Shown here: piece by piece, positions 11,180-24,500 of the stretch
How positions within the stretch are numbered: the stretch's first letter is position 1
Layout: every line of letters begins with the position of its first letter
Assembly: GCA_015178975.1 (NCBI GenBank)
Contig: WHVD01000032.1
Location: 620,001 to 684,000 of the forward strand
DNA from: Hysterangium stoloniferum
Taxonomy: Eukaryota; Basidiomycota; Agaricomycetes; Hysterangiales; Hysterangiaceae
Length of the DNA: 64,000 bases
Direction of reading: 5' to 3'
The notes under the pieces: model-generated
Told to the model about the DNA's origin: nothing
The model's input: the letters and a program-made list of their open reading frames with translations, nothing else
Database searches by the model: none
Made by a program: the position numbers and the translations under genes

Positions 11180-12900
11180 ATGACCTCCCAAGCAACCGGG
11201 CAAGATCATCTAGCAATACAAAAAGCCTATGAAACGTACGGAATAATTCTTCATAAAATACTTGATTGGTCTTTTACCGCCCCGGCTAGGTTGGCTTCGC
11301 GATATGTGCTGACAAGTCTCATAGGTTAATTTGGCCCCCCCTCGATGCACATGACTTCTTACATTTCTCTCACCAGCCATGTTTGCCTATGACTACCTTC
11401 TCACGCTTGGTCGGGAAGTGGAATTAATATGGCAAAACAAATGGGGAGTCCCGAAGCTGCTGTATTTTTTAATTCGCTATCCAGCGATAGGTCTCATAAT
11501 CCATGAACTATCTGCGAATATACATAGACCATCGGTTAGTCTTGTATTAACAAAGTTTAGGAATATCCTCCCTGATGTTCTGATTTACAGTAAGTGCCGG
11601 CAATTATCTCTACCAACCCTCCAGAGTGGCCAACGATTCTGCTTTCAGCTGCTCGCGATGGGAACAATTTCTATTTGCTCTACAGATATTGGCTCGAACG
11701 GCAATTCTTGGTACGCTATTTTATCACATTTATAATAGTGCCGACAGCTGCTTGATAATACTGCAGTTGTCTTTATCGCCCGCACTTTTGCCATAACACA
11801 TTGTTCTTTGCGCATAGCATTGCTCCTTGTAGCCCTCGCCGTCGTGATTCTAGTGGTAGAATTTGTGATCATCTTGTTTCAAACGCGTTTAGAATGAATA
11901 TTAATTTTACTTTATCAAGGGTCAAGAACCACATTTATCCTGCACCTCGGCGAACAAGCATGGGTAAGCGAAACGATCTTCAACTGTTTATCCCCACTGA
12001 GTCGTATGTGATAGATGTATGTATTTAGTTCAAGTCGTAACTAATGACCGTAACAGTTTTTCATAGGGGCCGTAGCGTCCGCAATATCCCGCCTTGTTTT
12101 TGACACGATTGTTGTTGGAATCACTCTTCATCGAACCATTGGAGTGATTATTACGCTTCAGGGCAGCATGGACTCTCTGACCAATGGTGGCACAATCAAT
12201 CTCATTTTAACAAATGGTACGCTGCTTTCCAAGTTTAGTATGAAGCAGTGACTCAAGTAGTGGGCTTAGGATTATTTTATTTTGTGTATGTATCTGGATA
12301 GTCTGCAGCATATACCGGTGGTGCTTACTTGTAACCATTCAGAATTGTCGTGTTAGCAGAATCAACTGTAGTTATATTCGCATTCGTGAGTGACCCATTA
12401 TTTATCTAAAGTCAAATATTTCAATCTTATCGGACGGCGCCAGATCCCTGAGGTGAATGCCTTCCCTTTACGGACGAGTATAGAATTTTTACAAAGTTAC
12501 AGGTATACGTCAAAACTATTGCCGATCCAATCCCCCTCATGTATGGTCCTTGTCTTGAGTCACTTTCTGATGTCACCGATATGACTGACACAGCATTCAC
12601 AGACTGGCATGCAGTGTGATATCCCGCTTCATTCTTGATCTCAAGGAACAGGACGCCGTTCGTACTCGGATTCTCACAGAAAAAGCCGAAACCGCGTCGA
12701 TAGAATTTGCCTCAAACCGTGTCTTGCAATTGTCTTCTAGGGTCACGGCAGATTTCGGAGATCCTGTATTGATGTTGGGACACCGTCCTGAATCAATGTT
12801 ACTTGTAAACCTGAATGATCTGGTGTATATTGATACGAGCCGCTTAGACTTGATCCCAGAGTCCTTTGACATGGACGTGGAATATGGCGGTAGGAATTGA
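11180..12900 (+). CDS. DUF6533-family seven-transmembrane protein
   Basis: This multi-exon gene starts at an ATG (MTSQATGQDHL). Exon 1 (11180-11324) joins exon 2 (11377 on) to give ...RYVLTSLIAMFAYDYLLTL then GREVELIW, the hallmark of the basidiomycete DUF6533 domain. Later exons give CSRWEQFLFALQILARTAIL (near 11660-11710), an Arg-Thr hydrophobic helix from 11767, and ISRLVFDTIVVGITLHRT (about 12075-12130). The last exon (about 12616-12900) gives SRFILDLKEQDA and a hydrophilic tail. These hydrophobic segments fit a seven-helix membrane protein; the family has no established function and is often multicopy in Agaricomycetes. Exon joins at about 11535-11650, 11890-12066 and 12230-12600 are not clean, so the gene may be partly decayed or use joins I did not find. 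Confidence 0.75.
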
Positions 12901-13261
12901 TTATGTTTTTTTAAAATAAATAAAAAATATGTAACACAAGGCAACAACATGTACAACAACTGGGGACCATACCAATAGCATCATTTATGTATCAATAGTT
13001 GACTGTAAAGACGCCATAGGCCATTGGAGCCGAGCCAATAAGCCAATAACCACGTGCGGCAGGCTTCTACTCACAGCCAACATAACTGATGGAGATCCGA
13101 AAGATCATATTTGATCATAAATATATAATGGTTAATAAGGTAGAGATCTACAAGTAACACATTATAACAGTCGTGCAGGCCGTGAAATTATACATTAGGG
13201 ACAACCCTAGCCAACATGCACAGAATGTTGCAGCTGACAACAGAAAAGAGAATAAACGGAA
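12901..13261. other. Convergent intergenic spacer
   Basis: This 361-bp AT-rich gap lies between the 3' ends of the DUF6533 gene and the sugar permease. No gene or repeat was recognised. Confidence 0.5.
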
Positions 13262-15944
13262 TTAATGGCCTCCCGCGGCTGGAGCATATGTTTTCTGGAG
13301 TCCTTCGAAGTTATACAAAGGCTTTGGTTGGGGAATATCTTGACGTAAAATCCATCGTCGTAAATTAAGGACGAAAGCACGGGTTTGATATTTCGCATGT
13401 GTTCGTGTGGGGACGGAGAATACTACACGGTAAAATATTCAATATCACAAGCTTCAAGAGCCGATCATTGAACGTACCTTGATCCAACTCTTCCAACGAG
13501 AGCGACTTGGTTTCTGGGAGGAAAAGCAAAACCAAGAAAAATCCAATGATGCTGAGAGAAATATGAAAACCTAACAAAGACACCACGGAAAGATGTTTAC
13601 TTACTTCCAGACAGCATACCATCCGAATGCGCCTTGAGGGGTGAAGGCCCCTAGCATGCGTGGGAATGTCAAGGAGACGACAGAGTTACTTTGCAGAATT
13701 TGTTAGTTCACACAGTTCTCCGACTGATTGGCGACCTACAAAAACCATGTAGTGGCCGTGGCAAAACTCATACCAATAGCTCGAATATATAGAGGGAATG
13801 CCTCAGCCGAATACTTTAAAACAATCATATGAGGGAAAATGCTGTAAAGACGGGAAGCTTTCACAAGACTCACGGTAAAGGGTACAGGTCCTTCTCCGGC
13901 TATGGTAGATTAATTCCTCAGCTTTGGAAATTACGAAAAGTAGGTCAAATCACGCACGAGAATAACATACACCAAACAGATAAATTCCCGTTGCCACCAC
14001 TGAAAATGAAATTAGTTTGATCTAAGGCGGCACGAGAAAAATATCACTTACGTGCGATACGGCCTTTGAGATTTTCGATGAAAAATGCGAAGCCAGTAAG
14101 CAGGAGGAAAACCGCCATAAGGGGGAATGTAGTGAGCAAAAGATTTCGTCGACCAAATGTATCGATCGTGTACACGGCTGGCAGCGCAAATACGAAATTG
14201 ACTAGGATATTTATCAGCATTACGCCCGAAACAACAGGATATTTCAGGTTAAACATACTGCATCCGAATCCAAAGGACGCAAGAAGGGCCTGTACATTAT
14301 TGAATCCGGATTCTTGGAATATAGTTGAAGAATAATATGCGATAATGTTGACACCACAAAATTGCTGCATAAACATGACTATAAATGAGGCGACTGTGGC
14401 ACGCCTGTTACGAGGAATGGTAAATAATTCCGAGATGAGGTTCTTATTGCGGTTGATTTCCATTTCCGCCTCGAGAAGGGTATGGATGTCTTGAGAAAAT
14501 GCATTAGCCATCGCTTACAAGTGTCCGGTATGTGGCTATACGTACAGAAAAGATCTCGGGCGGCCAATAAATCGTGACCACGGAGGCGTTTCAGAGAATC
14601 AAAAGCCGCCGAGTACCGGCCTTTCGACATTAACCAACGGGGCTGATAGAAAGGTTACTCACGGTTCAAAGAAGGAAACATGGTAGACTATTCATACCGA
14701 CTCGGGACAGAAGTATACCTGGATGCAGACAATTATTGCTGGAAGGCCGGCCTTTGATATTGATATCAACATGCGGGGGACCAATATTTCACATGATTTG
14801 AACAACTCACACTTCCTAGCATGAGTCTCCAGTTTAGACCCTTAACGCCACCCGTGTCGGGAACTTTGAACAAAGCAAGACTGTGGTTGAACTATGAGTT
14901 GTAGAAAATGGTGTATGCAAATCACCGATGCTCACTCCGCTGCATATCCTAGCATAATGCCGAACGCAGTCCACATCTGCCACATCATTACCAGTGCACC
15001 GCGAATTGGTGCAGGTGCACATTCGGCTGCGTACTGGCAACCGTTTAGTTACAGTTGAAAATTTGACGTGAACAACTTACGACAGGCACAGTTGTAGATT
15101 TGGGACCGATTCCGAGCCCCAGCACAAAGCGAGCGGCCTGGGTTTTATCTACGTCTAGTACTCGCTTGATATTGGTAGTATAGAACTTACAAAAAGGTGT
15201 TGCCATGAATTAGTAAATCCTTGCCAAAAGCAGGCTAAGAAACTGATAAGTGCGGTGAGGAAGATCGTCCCTCGACGACCCAGTAGGTTGTTCAGTGGAA
15301 CAGTCAACCAGCAACCAAGGAAGGCACAACATAACTATGACAGATTTAGGAATAAATTTGGGAACTGTCCCGGAACCAACTCACGTATGGGGCAGCATTC
15401 ACAACACCAAGTAACCATTGATTTCTGCTAGTATCACCAGTTGTCTGGGATATTCCAAACTGATCGGCAAAAAAGAGATTGGCTCCATTAATAACTGTTT
15501 CGTCCATCTGACTCACATTGTCAATGGCATTTAGGTGTTAACACACGAATGACTTACCCCCTGGACAGCAGCGGCCATCGAACAGGCAACAACCAAATAA
15601 TACAGTTCTCGGGGTTGCTTCCATCTATGAGTAATTTCGGTACGTAGAACATCCTTATCATCTGATGACAGCATGGAGAGCTGTTCAAATGCCGTCGGAT
15701 CCTGGGCCACAATGGCACCCTTGACGAAGACATCTTCATAGTGGCCGAGTTCATACCGCTTTGCGAAGTCTTTCCCTTGAAGGGTAAGTTCCTCATGGGT
15801 AAAACCTGTCAATGGGTTTACCAGCCGAGCATTAATGTTTTCTTTTATAGGAAGACGCGGGTGTTCAAATGTTTCTTCTTGACCCACAGGCTTTTCAACG
15901 GAAATCTCTTTGTGGGTTGGAAGCACCGAGTCGTTCTTGTCCAT
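13262..15944 (-). CDS. Major facilitator superfamily sugar permease
   Basis: This is a sugar/H+ symporter of the fungal MFS sugar-transporter family, expected in the plasma membrane. The start is the ATG at 15944, in the context CTCACCATGG ([13 protein letters not shown]). In order the exons encode: a cytosolic N-terminus ending [39 protein letters not shown]; the loop motif [20 protein letters not shown]; the helix 7-8 region with [36 protein letters not shown] joined to [14 protein letters not shown]; and [13 protein letters not shown] joined to [16 protein letters not shown]. The stop follows PAAGGH. The intron at 14490-14545 restores [20 protein letters not shown]. Splice sites are normal and no disabling change was seen. 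The substrate is not predictable from sequence, but the VFSVPTR tail occurs in the maltose/hexose-type permeases. Confidence 0.9.
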
Positions 15945-17470
15945 GGTGAGCGCTGACACAGAGGGAGCTGTAATACTCAAAATTTTCCGGCTGCATTTTA
16001 TATGTTAGCCTAAAGGGGCGCTATTTGGAAGAGGGCATAGTATAGAAGCAATGATATCATTGCTGAAGTGCTGCGCTACCCAAGCGCTAATCGTTGGGCG
16101 GGTAACCTCCAGCCTTCTTTTTGCAATGCTCCAATATTGGCTCTTCGGTGCTGAGAGATGGCGATATGTAGTTACCGTTTACGCCGGTTTATTTCATTTT
16201 ATTTGTTGAGACAGCTGACCAGTAGCAATGTCGCATTGAAGACCGGCAACTGTTAAGCTCTCCACGTAGTATCCGACGCAACATCTTTCGTACGGCTGTG
16301 CATATTCACCGATTCGCAAGTTGGATCAGAAATTTTATATGGAGCTGCACAGCTGGCCACGTGGTCGTGGAGCCGATCAGATACTTTGCAGCATCGGAAT
16401 AGCTCTAACAGAAAATGGCTCTGCATCCCCGGAACTATATCTGTACATCTATCTGAGCTCTACAAAAGTATCTCGCTCCTTTCGTCCGTCAGATTCCACT
16501 GTCTTGTCTTGTCTTCTACGAAAGTCTTAATATTATGTCTAATGAACCTTCGTAATGGAAATTTCCATGAAATCCTATGGCTTCGAACTGTTATATATAT
16601 ACTCGGTACGGCGATGGCACTGCTGGTCTTCCCTGTCGTATTCGAAGTGGGGCTTGATAGGGATTTGTTATTTGATAATCGGATATGTGGAATTCCTGCT
16701 CAGGGCTCTGCATAATATAAGGTGGTGGCTGAACTACTGTTAATCACCGATTCATCTGCACTGTGCTGTATTACACTGCCCTGCTGGCAAATATACAGGG
16801 ACTCAGTATCGAGTGCCGCGCCTGCCGACCGGCTAAAAAGAACTCACCTTTTTTCTCGGCAGATGCGGCTAAGAAGAACCCATCTTCTTTTCGTCCGATA
16901 CACAACTTCAACTAGGTTTTAAGTACTTTTCGAATCCCTTGTCTACTTTTCAGCTAATTTCGTTCGACCGCTCTCCCTCAGGAAATTTAGTTCAAAGTTA
17001 AGACTAGCATGATGTTGCCTACATATTAATTATACAGCAGAGTATTTCGGAAAAAAAAAAAGATGAAGGAAAAGGCATCAGCACACAAGAAGAAGAACCA
17101 CACACGCGTTAATAAACCCGCCCTCCCGAGCAACGAGTCTTCCAGCATAGTACTTTTTAGTTACTTTGAGAAGATGCTGCCCAGATCAAATGATGAAGAT
17201 TGACAGCACATAAAGCGTTGTATGGGTAACAAAGAGACTAATATTAGGTACAGAAACATTCGATGAATCAATATGAACTTTTTGAAACACATGATATCAT
17301 TGCATATATTCCCACCACTCGCAGTCCGATCTACATGACTTCATCCTTCAAAATCCCAACCTTCTTCCGCTACCGTAAGAACTGAAACTATGCGAGCGGC
17401 GTCGACCACTTTGATAGGGGGCTGAGGTATTGCCCTCTCACATATCCGTTGTCTGGTATGTAACCAGTGC
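15945..17470. other. Intergenic, no gene recognised
   Basis: About 1.5 kb lies between the sugar permease 5' end and the 3' end of the Tyr/Gly-rich gene. It should hold the permease promoter. Short open frames (for example 16386-16715) have no recognisable domain and no conserved motif. Confidence 0.45.
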
Positions 17471-18705
17471 TTATGGCCATCTGGGCACGGGCGAATACGG
17501 ATAATATGTGCCCGAGATTCCAGGACCAAGGATAGGATCATACGTGACGTGCGAACTGTTAAGAACGACGCCTCCATCCACATAGCTTGTGCTGGGAATG
17601 ACAGAACCCATAGTTCTGACGGGCGGTCCATAGGCATAAAGACTAGGTAAATGGCGGAGTCCACCACTGTAAGGGGGAGGTGACCGACGAAACGCATCCC
17701 CAAACGGTGTAGGAGAGACTGAACGAGCACCATAAGGTGTCAAAGAACGGCGACGACCTCGGATCTCGAGGCCAGGGTAACCTGTCGCGTCACCCTCGTC
17801 GTAGGGAGCATCCTGTAAATATTCATATCTTCCACCAAAGCGGGACTTTCTACGGGAAATCGAGCGCCTCCCGTATCCACCTCCAAAGGCACCTCGCCCG
17901 TAGCTCTGTTGTGGCATCATATCCATTAGCGGAGGTATTCATCCGTATAAAAAGGTTCAAACCTCTGAAAACAGGCGAGAAGCTGTCGCTGCAGCTACCT
18001 CAGAAGCTTCCATACGACCATATCTATCTCGTTGACGACCCGTGATCGCCCATAACCTCATCGCTAGAAGTAGAGAACACCACAGTAAGAACACTAGTTT
18101 CTCATGCATGGAAACAGCGCCTACCTTCTGCTATAGCAATGCCTATCAAGGCTTCTTTTCCGCTTTTAAGGTCAGCACTCAGTGGCTGCACATAAATAGA
18201 GCCATGGGTCTCCCAGCACCGGAGTGCCTCGTATGCGGCCGCAGCGCCAATGTCTTTTGGGAGCATTATTGTAGGGTCAACCTGAAAAAATAGTTTAACG
18301 GCGATAAAGGTGCCAGACCAGCGGCATGGAGAATGTAACTAACAAGGCCTGTGTAGATCTTTCCCCACCAGTGACGGGCCTCCTTTCTGGTTACCCCGCC
18401 GGCACCCACTAGGTCTCGTATTTTGTGCATCACATAGTCGAAGACGGTACTTATATGCAACGCGCATTAATAAGGGTACGATCGAATATATAATATATAT
18501 AAACACACTTGTTTCGTATTCCAGAATGGGCACGATAGTAGTCAGCGCCGCTCCCTGTTGAATCGATGTTAGAAAGGGAACAACATGAAAACTCAAACTC
18601 ACAGAAAGGTTGAGGCTGGTACTGTGGGAGTGGTGGAGGGACAACTTGGTATTGTTGGGTTCCCCAGTTAGGCTGTGAACCTCGATAGTAATTGTAGTAG
18701 GCCAT
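17471..18705 (-). CDS. Tyr/Gln/Pro-rich protein with conserved central region and Gly/Arg-rich tail (unknown function)
   Basis: This is one spliced gene. The N-terminus MAYYNYYRGSQPNWG is Tyr/Gln/Pro-rich and prion-like. Spliced exons then give SGADYYRAHSGIRNNTVFDY, a basic stretch VTRKEARHWWGKIYTG, then DIGAAAAYEALRCWETHG, GKEALIGIAIAEAMRLW and VAAATASRLFSE. The last exon (to 17471) is Gly/Arg/Tyr/Ser-rich (SYGRGAFGGGYGRRSISRR) and ends YYPYSPVPRWP. The intron before the last exon joins RLFSE to SYGRG and removes an in-frame stop. The AAYEA...EALIG.A.AEA pattern recalls the small stress-associated CipC/DUF3759 proteins, but the match is by eye and weak. I do not recognise a function. Arg/Gly tails like this often bind RNA or condense. 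Confidence 0.7.
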
Positions 18706-19384
18706 GATGAGGGTATGAGGGAAAGAGGGATGTTACATCAAGCGGCATTTGTTGGTCAAGGTGCTGTGTTTATAACTTGGCAACACCTGGCTGGCACCCA
18801 TACAGCCAGCGTAAAGAAACAACCAACTGAAATTGAGTTCTTGGTCAATGCTTTCGGGGATAAATAAATTGTATTTGTAAGCTACCTCCAACATGAACAG
18901 CCATGCGACCTCTGTCGAGCTCGTTTCGCGAATCAATGTTGGATAACAGCGGATCTTCCGTTTCCGAAACGCAGTGCTGCAATCCTTCGGCATCAATCCT
19001 GGCTTTGTCAGTGGATTTGGAATGGCATTTCCATGGAACATTGTACTCTGTCAAGAGCGGCTCGTCATGATCTGTTGGGTAAAACACAATCCTGAAAAAA
19101 CCGACTGTAGCGATCGACCACAAGTGCGGTTTCATCTCAAGTCTGGTAAACCTCTATATAGGGAATATCCAAGGGCCTGGATATAAGAAAGGCGAGATGT
19201 GATAGGTTAGATAAGGAATTCAAAATTAGCCGAGGAGGATCACCTTTGGACTCACCTCGCCTGTACCTGCTTCAGTTTGTTATCAATCGTCGACGTATTT
19301 AATCCAAGGTTTCTCTTGCGGACGGGGGTTCGACGCTTATCAGAAGCACATTCCATTTCCGTTTTCATAGCTATACATCCAGCT
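18706..19384. promoter_or_regulatory. Divergent promoter region, Tyr/Gly-rich gene and amino acid permease
   Basis: The 679-bp spacer separates two start codons pointing outward, so it should contain both promoters. No clear TATA box or repeated operator was picked out. Short open frames on the minus strand here have no recognisable domain. Confidence 0.45.
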
Positions 19385-21378
19385 ATGGCCCAGGCCGGAC
19401 GTAAGGAAGAGAAGACCGTGACGGGTCTTGATATAGAAAAGGAATCAACACCATTGGAAATTTCGAAAGATAACCTGGATGTATTCGGAGACGAGGAAGG
19501 CAATCAAGTTCGTCAGATCTATGATCATTCTGTAGAGGAAGAGATGCGACGCGTTCGTTCTAGATACACTACAAGACATTGTCATGGCAGGTATGCAGGG
19601 TCCTTTTGCAGGCATGGGTGTGATCCCTGATTGAGATGTAATAGTTCGTCGCATTCTTCATGATAGCGGAAATCGTGAGCAATGGCATGCTCTCCCTCCC
19701 AAATGCTTTGGCGACAGTTGGTGAGCAAACTCAACGATCTTTGCGATTCACTCCCTGATAACCCGAATGAGGCATAATCCCCGCCGTTATTTTAATAATT
19801 TTCCTCGGTGTATTTGCCCTCTTCACGGCGAAGCTTCTGATCGACTTCAAGTTGAATCACCCAAATGTACATAGCATGGGTAATAATCATGTCACATGCG
19901 GACCCTACATCACAGTGACATTTGAACGAGTTATTAGGTGACGCAGGTCAAATTATATTTGGACCAATTGGCCGGGAGGTGCTTAGTCTTGGAACTATCG
20001 TCTTCTCTATATTTGCTGCAGTGAGTAGCATTCAATAATTTACTTAAACATAAAAAGTCAATGTGTGACATGCTTTTAAAGGGCTCCGAAGTGCTCTCTG
20101 GACAGCTAGCGCTTTCCCTACTAAGCAACAACGGACTGTGTGCCATCTTTTTTGCACTGATATTCACTGTTGCTGCGTTTCTGGTTTCATTACCTCGCGC
20201 ACTGAGTGGCTTAACATGGCTTGGCGTTGTCAGCTCCGTTTCCATCTTAATTGCCGGTCTTGCTGGGATGATTGGTGCTGGGGCGAACCCAGTTCCCGAT
20301 AGAATTATACAAGCTACTGTCCCACAGACGTTCAACAATGCTTTTCTTGCCATTACCAATCCAGTCAGTCCTTCACTTGTAAATCGAGTTGCTGGTTAAG
20401 CTGACTAGTCTTCAAATCATAGGTTTTTGCATACGCTGGTTAGTCTAAGGTTTTAGGATTCGTTGTTCCGGATGTTTTATAGATGCTTTAATTTAGGGCA
20501 TTTCATGTAGGTCGGAGTCTTGTTTTAATGAAACCCGCAAATTGATGAAATGTTTTTGGTAAGGTTCTTTATTCTAATCTCTGAAATGAAAAGACCACAA
20601 GATGCAATGAAGGTGATTAATTGCCTTCTCTGCCATTCAAGCTGTTAGATCCCTCACTCCGTGTTAGGCTGCCTGGGTATTACAGGGATTTGCCACGACT
20701 TTCTACGTCATTTTCGCTGTTGTAATGTACGTCTACATCGGTTCCACAGTGAATCCCTTTGCATTCTCCTCCCTCCCTCCCGTGTGGGCAAAAGTTGCGG
20801 TAGCCCTCGCCATACCCAATTTCTTGATATCAGGCGGGCTATACATCCACGTACCTGCAAAGCTTGTTTTTGTGCGGATCTTTCGGCGTTCGAAACACGT
20901 GCACTCTCATACGATACTTGGATGGGTAATATGGGTCGCATTATGCGCTGCTGGGGGAATAGTTGCCTTCCTATTTGTGATCGCAGTGCCTATCTTCAGT
21001 TTCCTCATTGGTTTGACGGCTGCACTATTTGCATCATGGTATGTGACTTGTTTTGTGATCTTGGTCCATTAGTAGGGCTTATCGTCTCATTTTTGATCTA
21101 CAGGTACACCTATGGATTGGCGGGATTTTTCTATTTGCATGATGCGTATTATCTCGAAGGAGGTAAAGAAGCACTGAAAAAAAACAAACTGATGGTCATA
21201 TTGTCTATCCTCACAATTTTGGCTGGGGGCTTTATATGTGTGGCAGGAACGTATGTATTTATCAAAGTGAGTTGGTATCTTGTACTGTTTTTTTTTTTTA
21301 ACAACCGGACTTCAAAATGGTTAGCTGCTTGTAGATGCGTATCGTGCACATCAGGTGCCCAAACCTTTCACTTGCTGA
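19385..21378 (+). CDS. Neutral amino acid permease, Aa_trans family (mtr-like)
   Basis: This is a plasma-membrane amino acid/H+ symporter of the fungal N/mtr amino acid transport system type. ATG 19385 starts a cytosolic N-terminus (KDNLDVFGDEEGNQ). An intron at about 19507-19562 joins it to IHYKTLSWQ and then FVAFFMIAEIVSNGMLSLP, the conserved first helix. Further exons give IFLGVFALFTAKLLIDF, IIFGPIGREVLSLGTIVFS, LSLPRALSGLTWLGVVSS-like residues, FAYAGHFMFFILISEMKRPQ joined to DAMKAAW, and the long helix region 20725-21060 with PNFLISGGLYIHVPAKL. The C-terminus LLVDAYRAHQVPKPFTC ends at TGA 21376-21378, as is usual for the family. About ten short introns are needed. No disabling change was seen. 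The neighbouring CLC gene begins only 140 bp downstream on the same strand. Confidence 0.9.
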
Positions 21379-21518
21379 ATTTCCTATACCTACGATATAC
21401 CAATAAAACTTTTAGTTTGATCAGATAAGATAAGATGTTCTTTAAATAGAGGCCGGTACCCGGAAGCTATGCAAAGCTTAATTTAGCCCTGACTCTGTTC
21501 AATCGTTACCAGCCGAGG

Positions 21519-24500
21519 ATGTCAGTTAAGGATACTTCCTCGGAAATTGATATGCAAGGCCAAGAAGCGAATACCATTGATTCACTTCCTGGCGATAATA
21601 CAGATCCCCGTTCTCGCCAGCAATACCCAGGTATCCTCCAGCGCAGCTGTAGTCAACTTATCGTCGACACTCCTAGCTGTGGAACGAATCTTGACTATGA
21701 TCCTGACGACGAGAATACACCTATGACAGAGACACAGCTTGGTCCTTTCGCTGGACCGACGTCACCACATTGGCGCAGAACTCGTTTACTAAGTATAGGA
21801 ACTAGGTCAACGACCGACTTTGAAGACAGAGGGGCTACAAGCATTCCACAGGAACCTAATGATACCACGTTTCTCAATCGCGTTAACAGGAGCATTACAT
21901 TCTATGGGTCGACAATATCCATGCCGACTATGAGGACACAGCTTGCAAGCACTGCTCAGCGGCGCTCTACGGTGGTCGGTGGACTGCCGCATACTCATGA
22001 ACTCTTCCCCCCTGGCCATGTATCCCCCCGTTCTTTGAGAGCCCGCTCAAGTTCTTTTTTTAGGCGGTCGATTGCCTACGATGCTCCGATGAATGGAACA
22101 ACCGATTTCCCTGACGATGATAATGAAGCTGCTAAAGCAAACGGTATACGGGTTTGGTAAATATTCCAGTGATCCTGGGCTTTATTCCTAGGTCTAATAG
22201 TGCGTTTAAGGTATTCGAGCTTCAGTTCAATCGATTGGTTGCACGATGCGGTTCGTTTAGAATTGTGTCCTCGTCTTGTGTTTATTCATTGTCCTTCTTC
22301 AGATTAAAGACTCTAACAGGATATTCAAACTGCGCAAGCGCACATCTTTGCGGGGCCGCATTCGCAATGCCATCGATCGTAGTGTCGGCTGGATAGTGGT
22401 GACCATCATTGGCATCTTAGCTGCGGTGTTGGCTTTCATGATTGTGCGCAGCGAACAATTATTATTTGACCTGAAGGAAGGTCACTGTACTGGAAGCTGG
22501 TATAAAGCGAAGCGGTTTTGCTGTCCCGTGGGTCCACCTTCAACGTTGATTGGCACCGAAGAAGATGCATGTGATGCTTGGGAGACATGGGATAAATTTT
22601 TCAAAGACCATCTTGGTGTTGATGGTTGGTTTGTTGAATATATCACATTCGCTATGATTGCAGTATGTCGCTCGAACTTTTTTACTGTTAAGCTTCTCGC
22701 AGAAACTGATACCATCACTGCTCAGTTATGTCTAGCACTTGTATCAGCTCTATTGACTGTCAATTTCACTGCATCGACTTCATTTGTGGGTAAAAAGGAC
22801 TCTGGTGTGCTTTCCCCGTCTTTTCCACAGTCGACCTATCCGAAGGCGCATACGAGCTCATTAACAGGAGGGATACCTCGGAAAGTTATATACTTTGTAC
22901 GTGTCCGACCTTTCCATCTTTTGCCCCTTTCCCTGATTGTCTAAAAAGGCGGCTGGAAGCGGAATACCAGAAGTGAAAACCATCTTGTCAGGTTAGCCGT
23001 CTGTGACTCAAAATATATTCCATCGTTGATCACATATTTTCAGGCTTTGTAATTCATGGTTACCTTGGTGGTCGTACACTTGCTGTCAAAACAATCGGAC
23101 TCGCTCTATCTGTCGCCTCAGGTTTATCCCTTGGTATGCGGTAGTGTCTTCTGTTAGGGGCACATTCTTATCGTAAGACATGATGTAGGCAAAGAAGGAC
23201 CCCTCGTTCATATATCTGCCTGTGTTGGAAACATCATTAGTCGGTATTTCCCGAAATATGAGACGAATGAAGGTTTGAAGATTTATTCCTACTCGTCTAA
23301 TATACCCCTTTTGAATCGAGCCCATTAAGGTAAACGTCGTGAGATCCTGAGTGCGGCCAGTGCTGCTGGTGTAGCAGTGGCCTTTGGCGCCCCAATCGGT
23401 GGCGTCCTTTTCAGTCTTGAAGAGGTGTCTTATTTCTTTCCAGCCAAGGTGTGTGATGAACCTTTATTGATTACTTTGGGTCCTTATCCCTAGTTCGTAG
23501 GTTATGTGGCGAAGGTTGGCTCGTTTTTCCTTTCGTCAGTGTTGGCATCCAAACTCACCTTTCTTTTTCAAAGTTTTTTCTGCGCCATAGTTGCCGCTGT
23601 CACTCTGCGATTCTTAGATCCTTTTGGAACGGGTAAACTTGTCCTCTTCCAAGTCAGCTATGACAAAGTTAGTTCCCATCAGCTATTGCTGGGCGTAACT
23701 GAATGTTTCTAGGATTGGCATGCGTTCGAACTTGGGTTCTTTGTCATTATTGGGGTGTTCGGAGTGCGTTTCCCGTTGTTTCAATGCTGATCAGAAGATT
23801 CATGCACCATGCTTAACGCAGGGAGTATATGGCGCGTATTTTTCTAAGATGAATTTTTGGTGGGCGAAGAATGTTCGAGGGAAGACGTGGTTGGGGAAAC
23901 ACCCTATCTTTGAAGTTCTCCTGGTCAGTGCCAGACTCTGTTCCATCTCTTCTGCGTCATTTGTTGAGATCTCAAACAGATTACATCGGTAACTACAGCA
24001 TTCTGTTTCCTTAACCCATATACTCGCCTCGGTGGCACGGAACTAGTGTACAACCTTTTCGCTGAATGTCATAAAGGCGATTTCAATGAGGGTTTGTGTG
24101 CTAGTCAATCTAGCGAGATCCAACCTCTCATTACTGCAATTGGTATCGCCATGATTGTGAAGGGCATGTTGACTGTGGTCACTTTTGGAATCAAACTTCC
24201 TGCCGGTATCTTTATTCCAACGCTAGGGGTGGGCGCATGCTTCGGACGGATCGTCGGACTGACAGTGCAATACTTACAGTGGGAAAGGCCTTCGTTAGGG
24301 ATGTTTAAGGCCTGCAATGGTGACAGATTTTGTATAATTCCTGGCGTATATGCAATGGTATGGTTTTGGTGACTATTGATCTTGCTACCTGGTCACCTAT
24401 ACTATTCATTAGGTGGGTGCAACTGCTGCGCTTTCTGGAGTTACTGTACGTCGTCCTAAGTTTGCTTCGTCTCTTCGACATTAATGTGGATTCTACAGCG

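Noticed and set aside
15945-15980. Upstream start of the sugar permease at 15980
   Set aside because: That codon is TTG. The ATG at 15944 has a good context and is the natural start.
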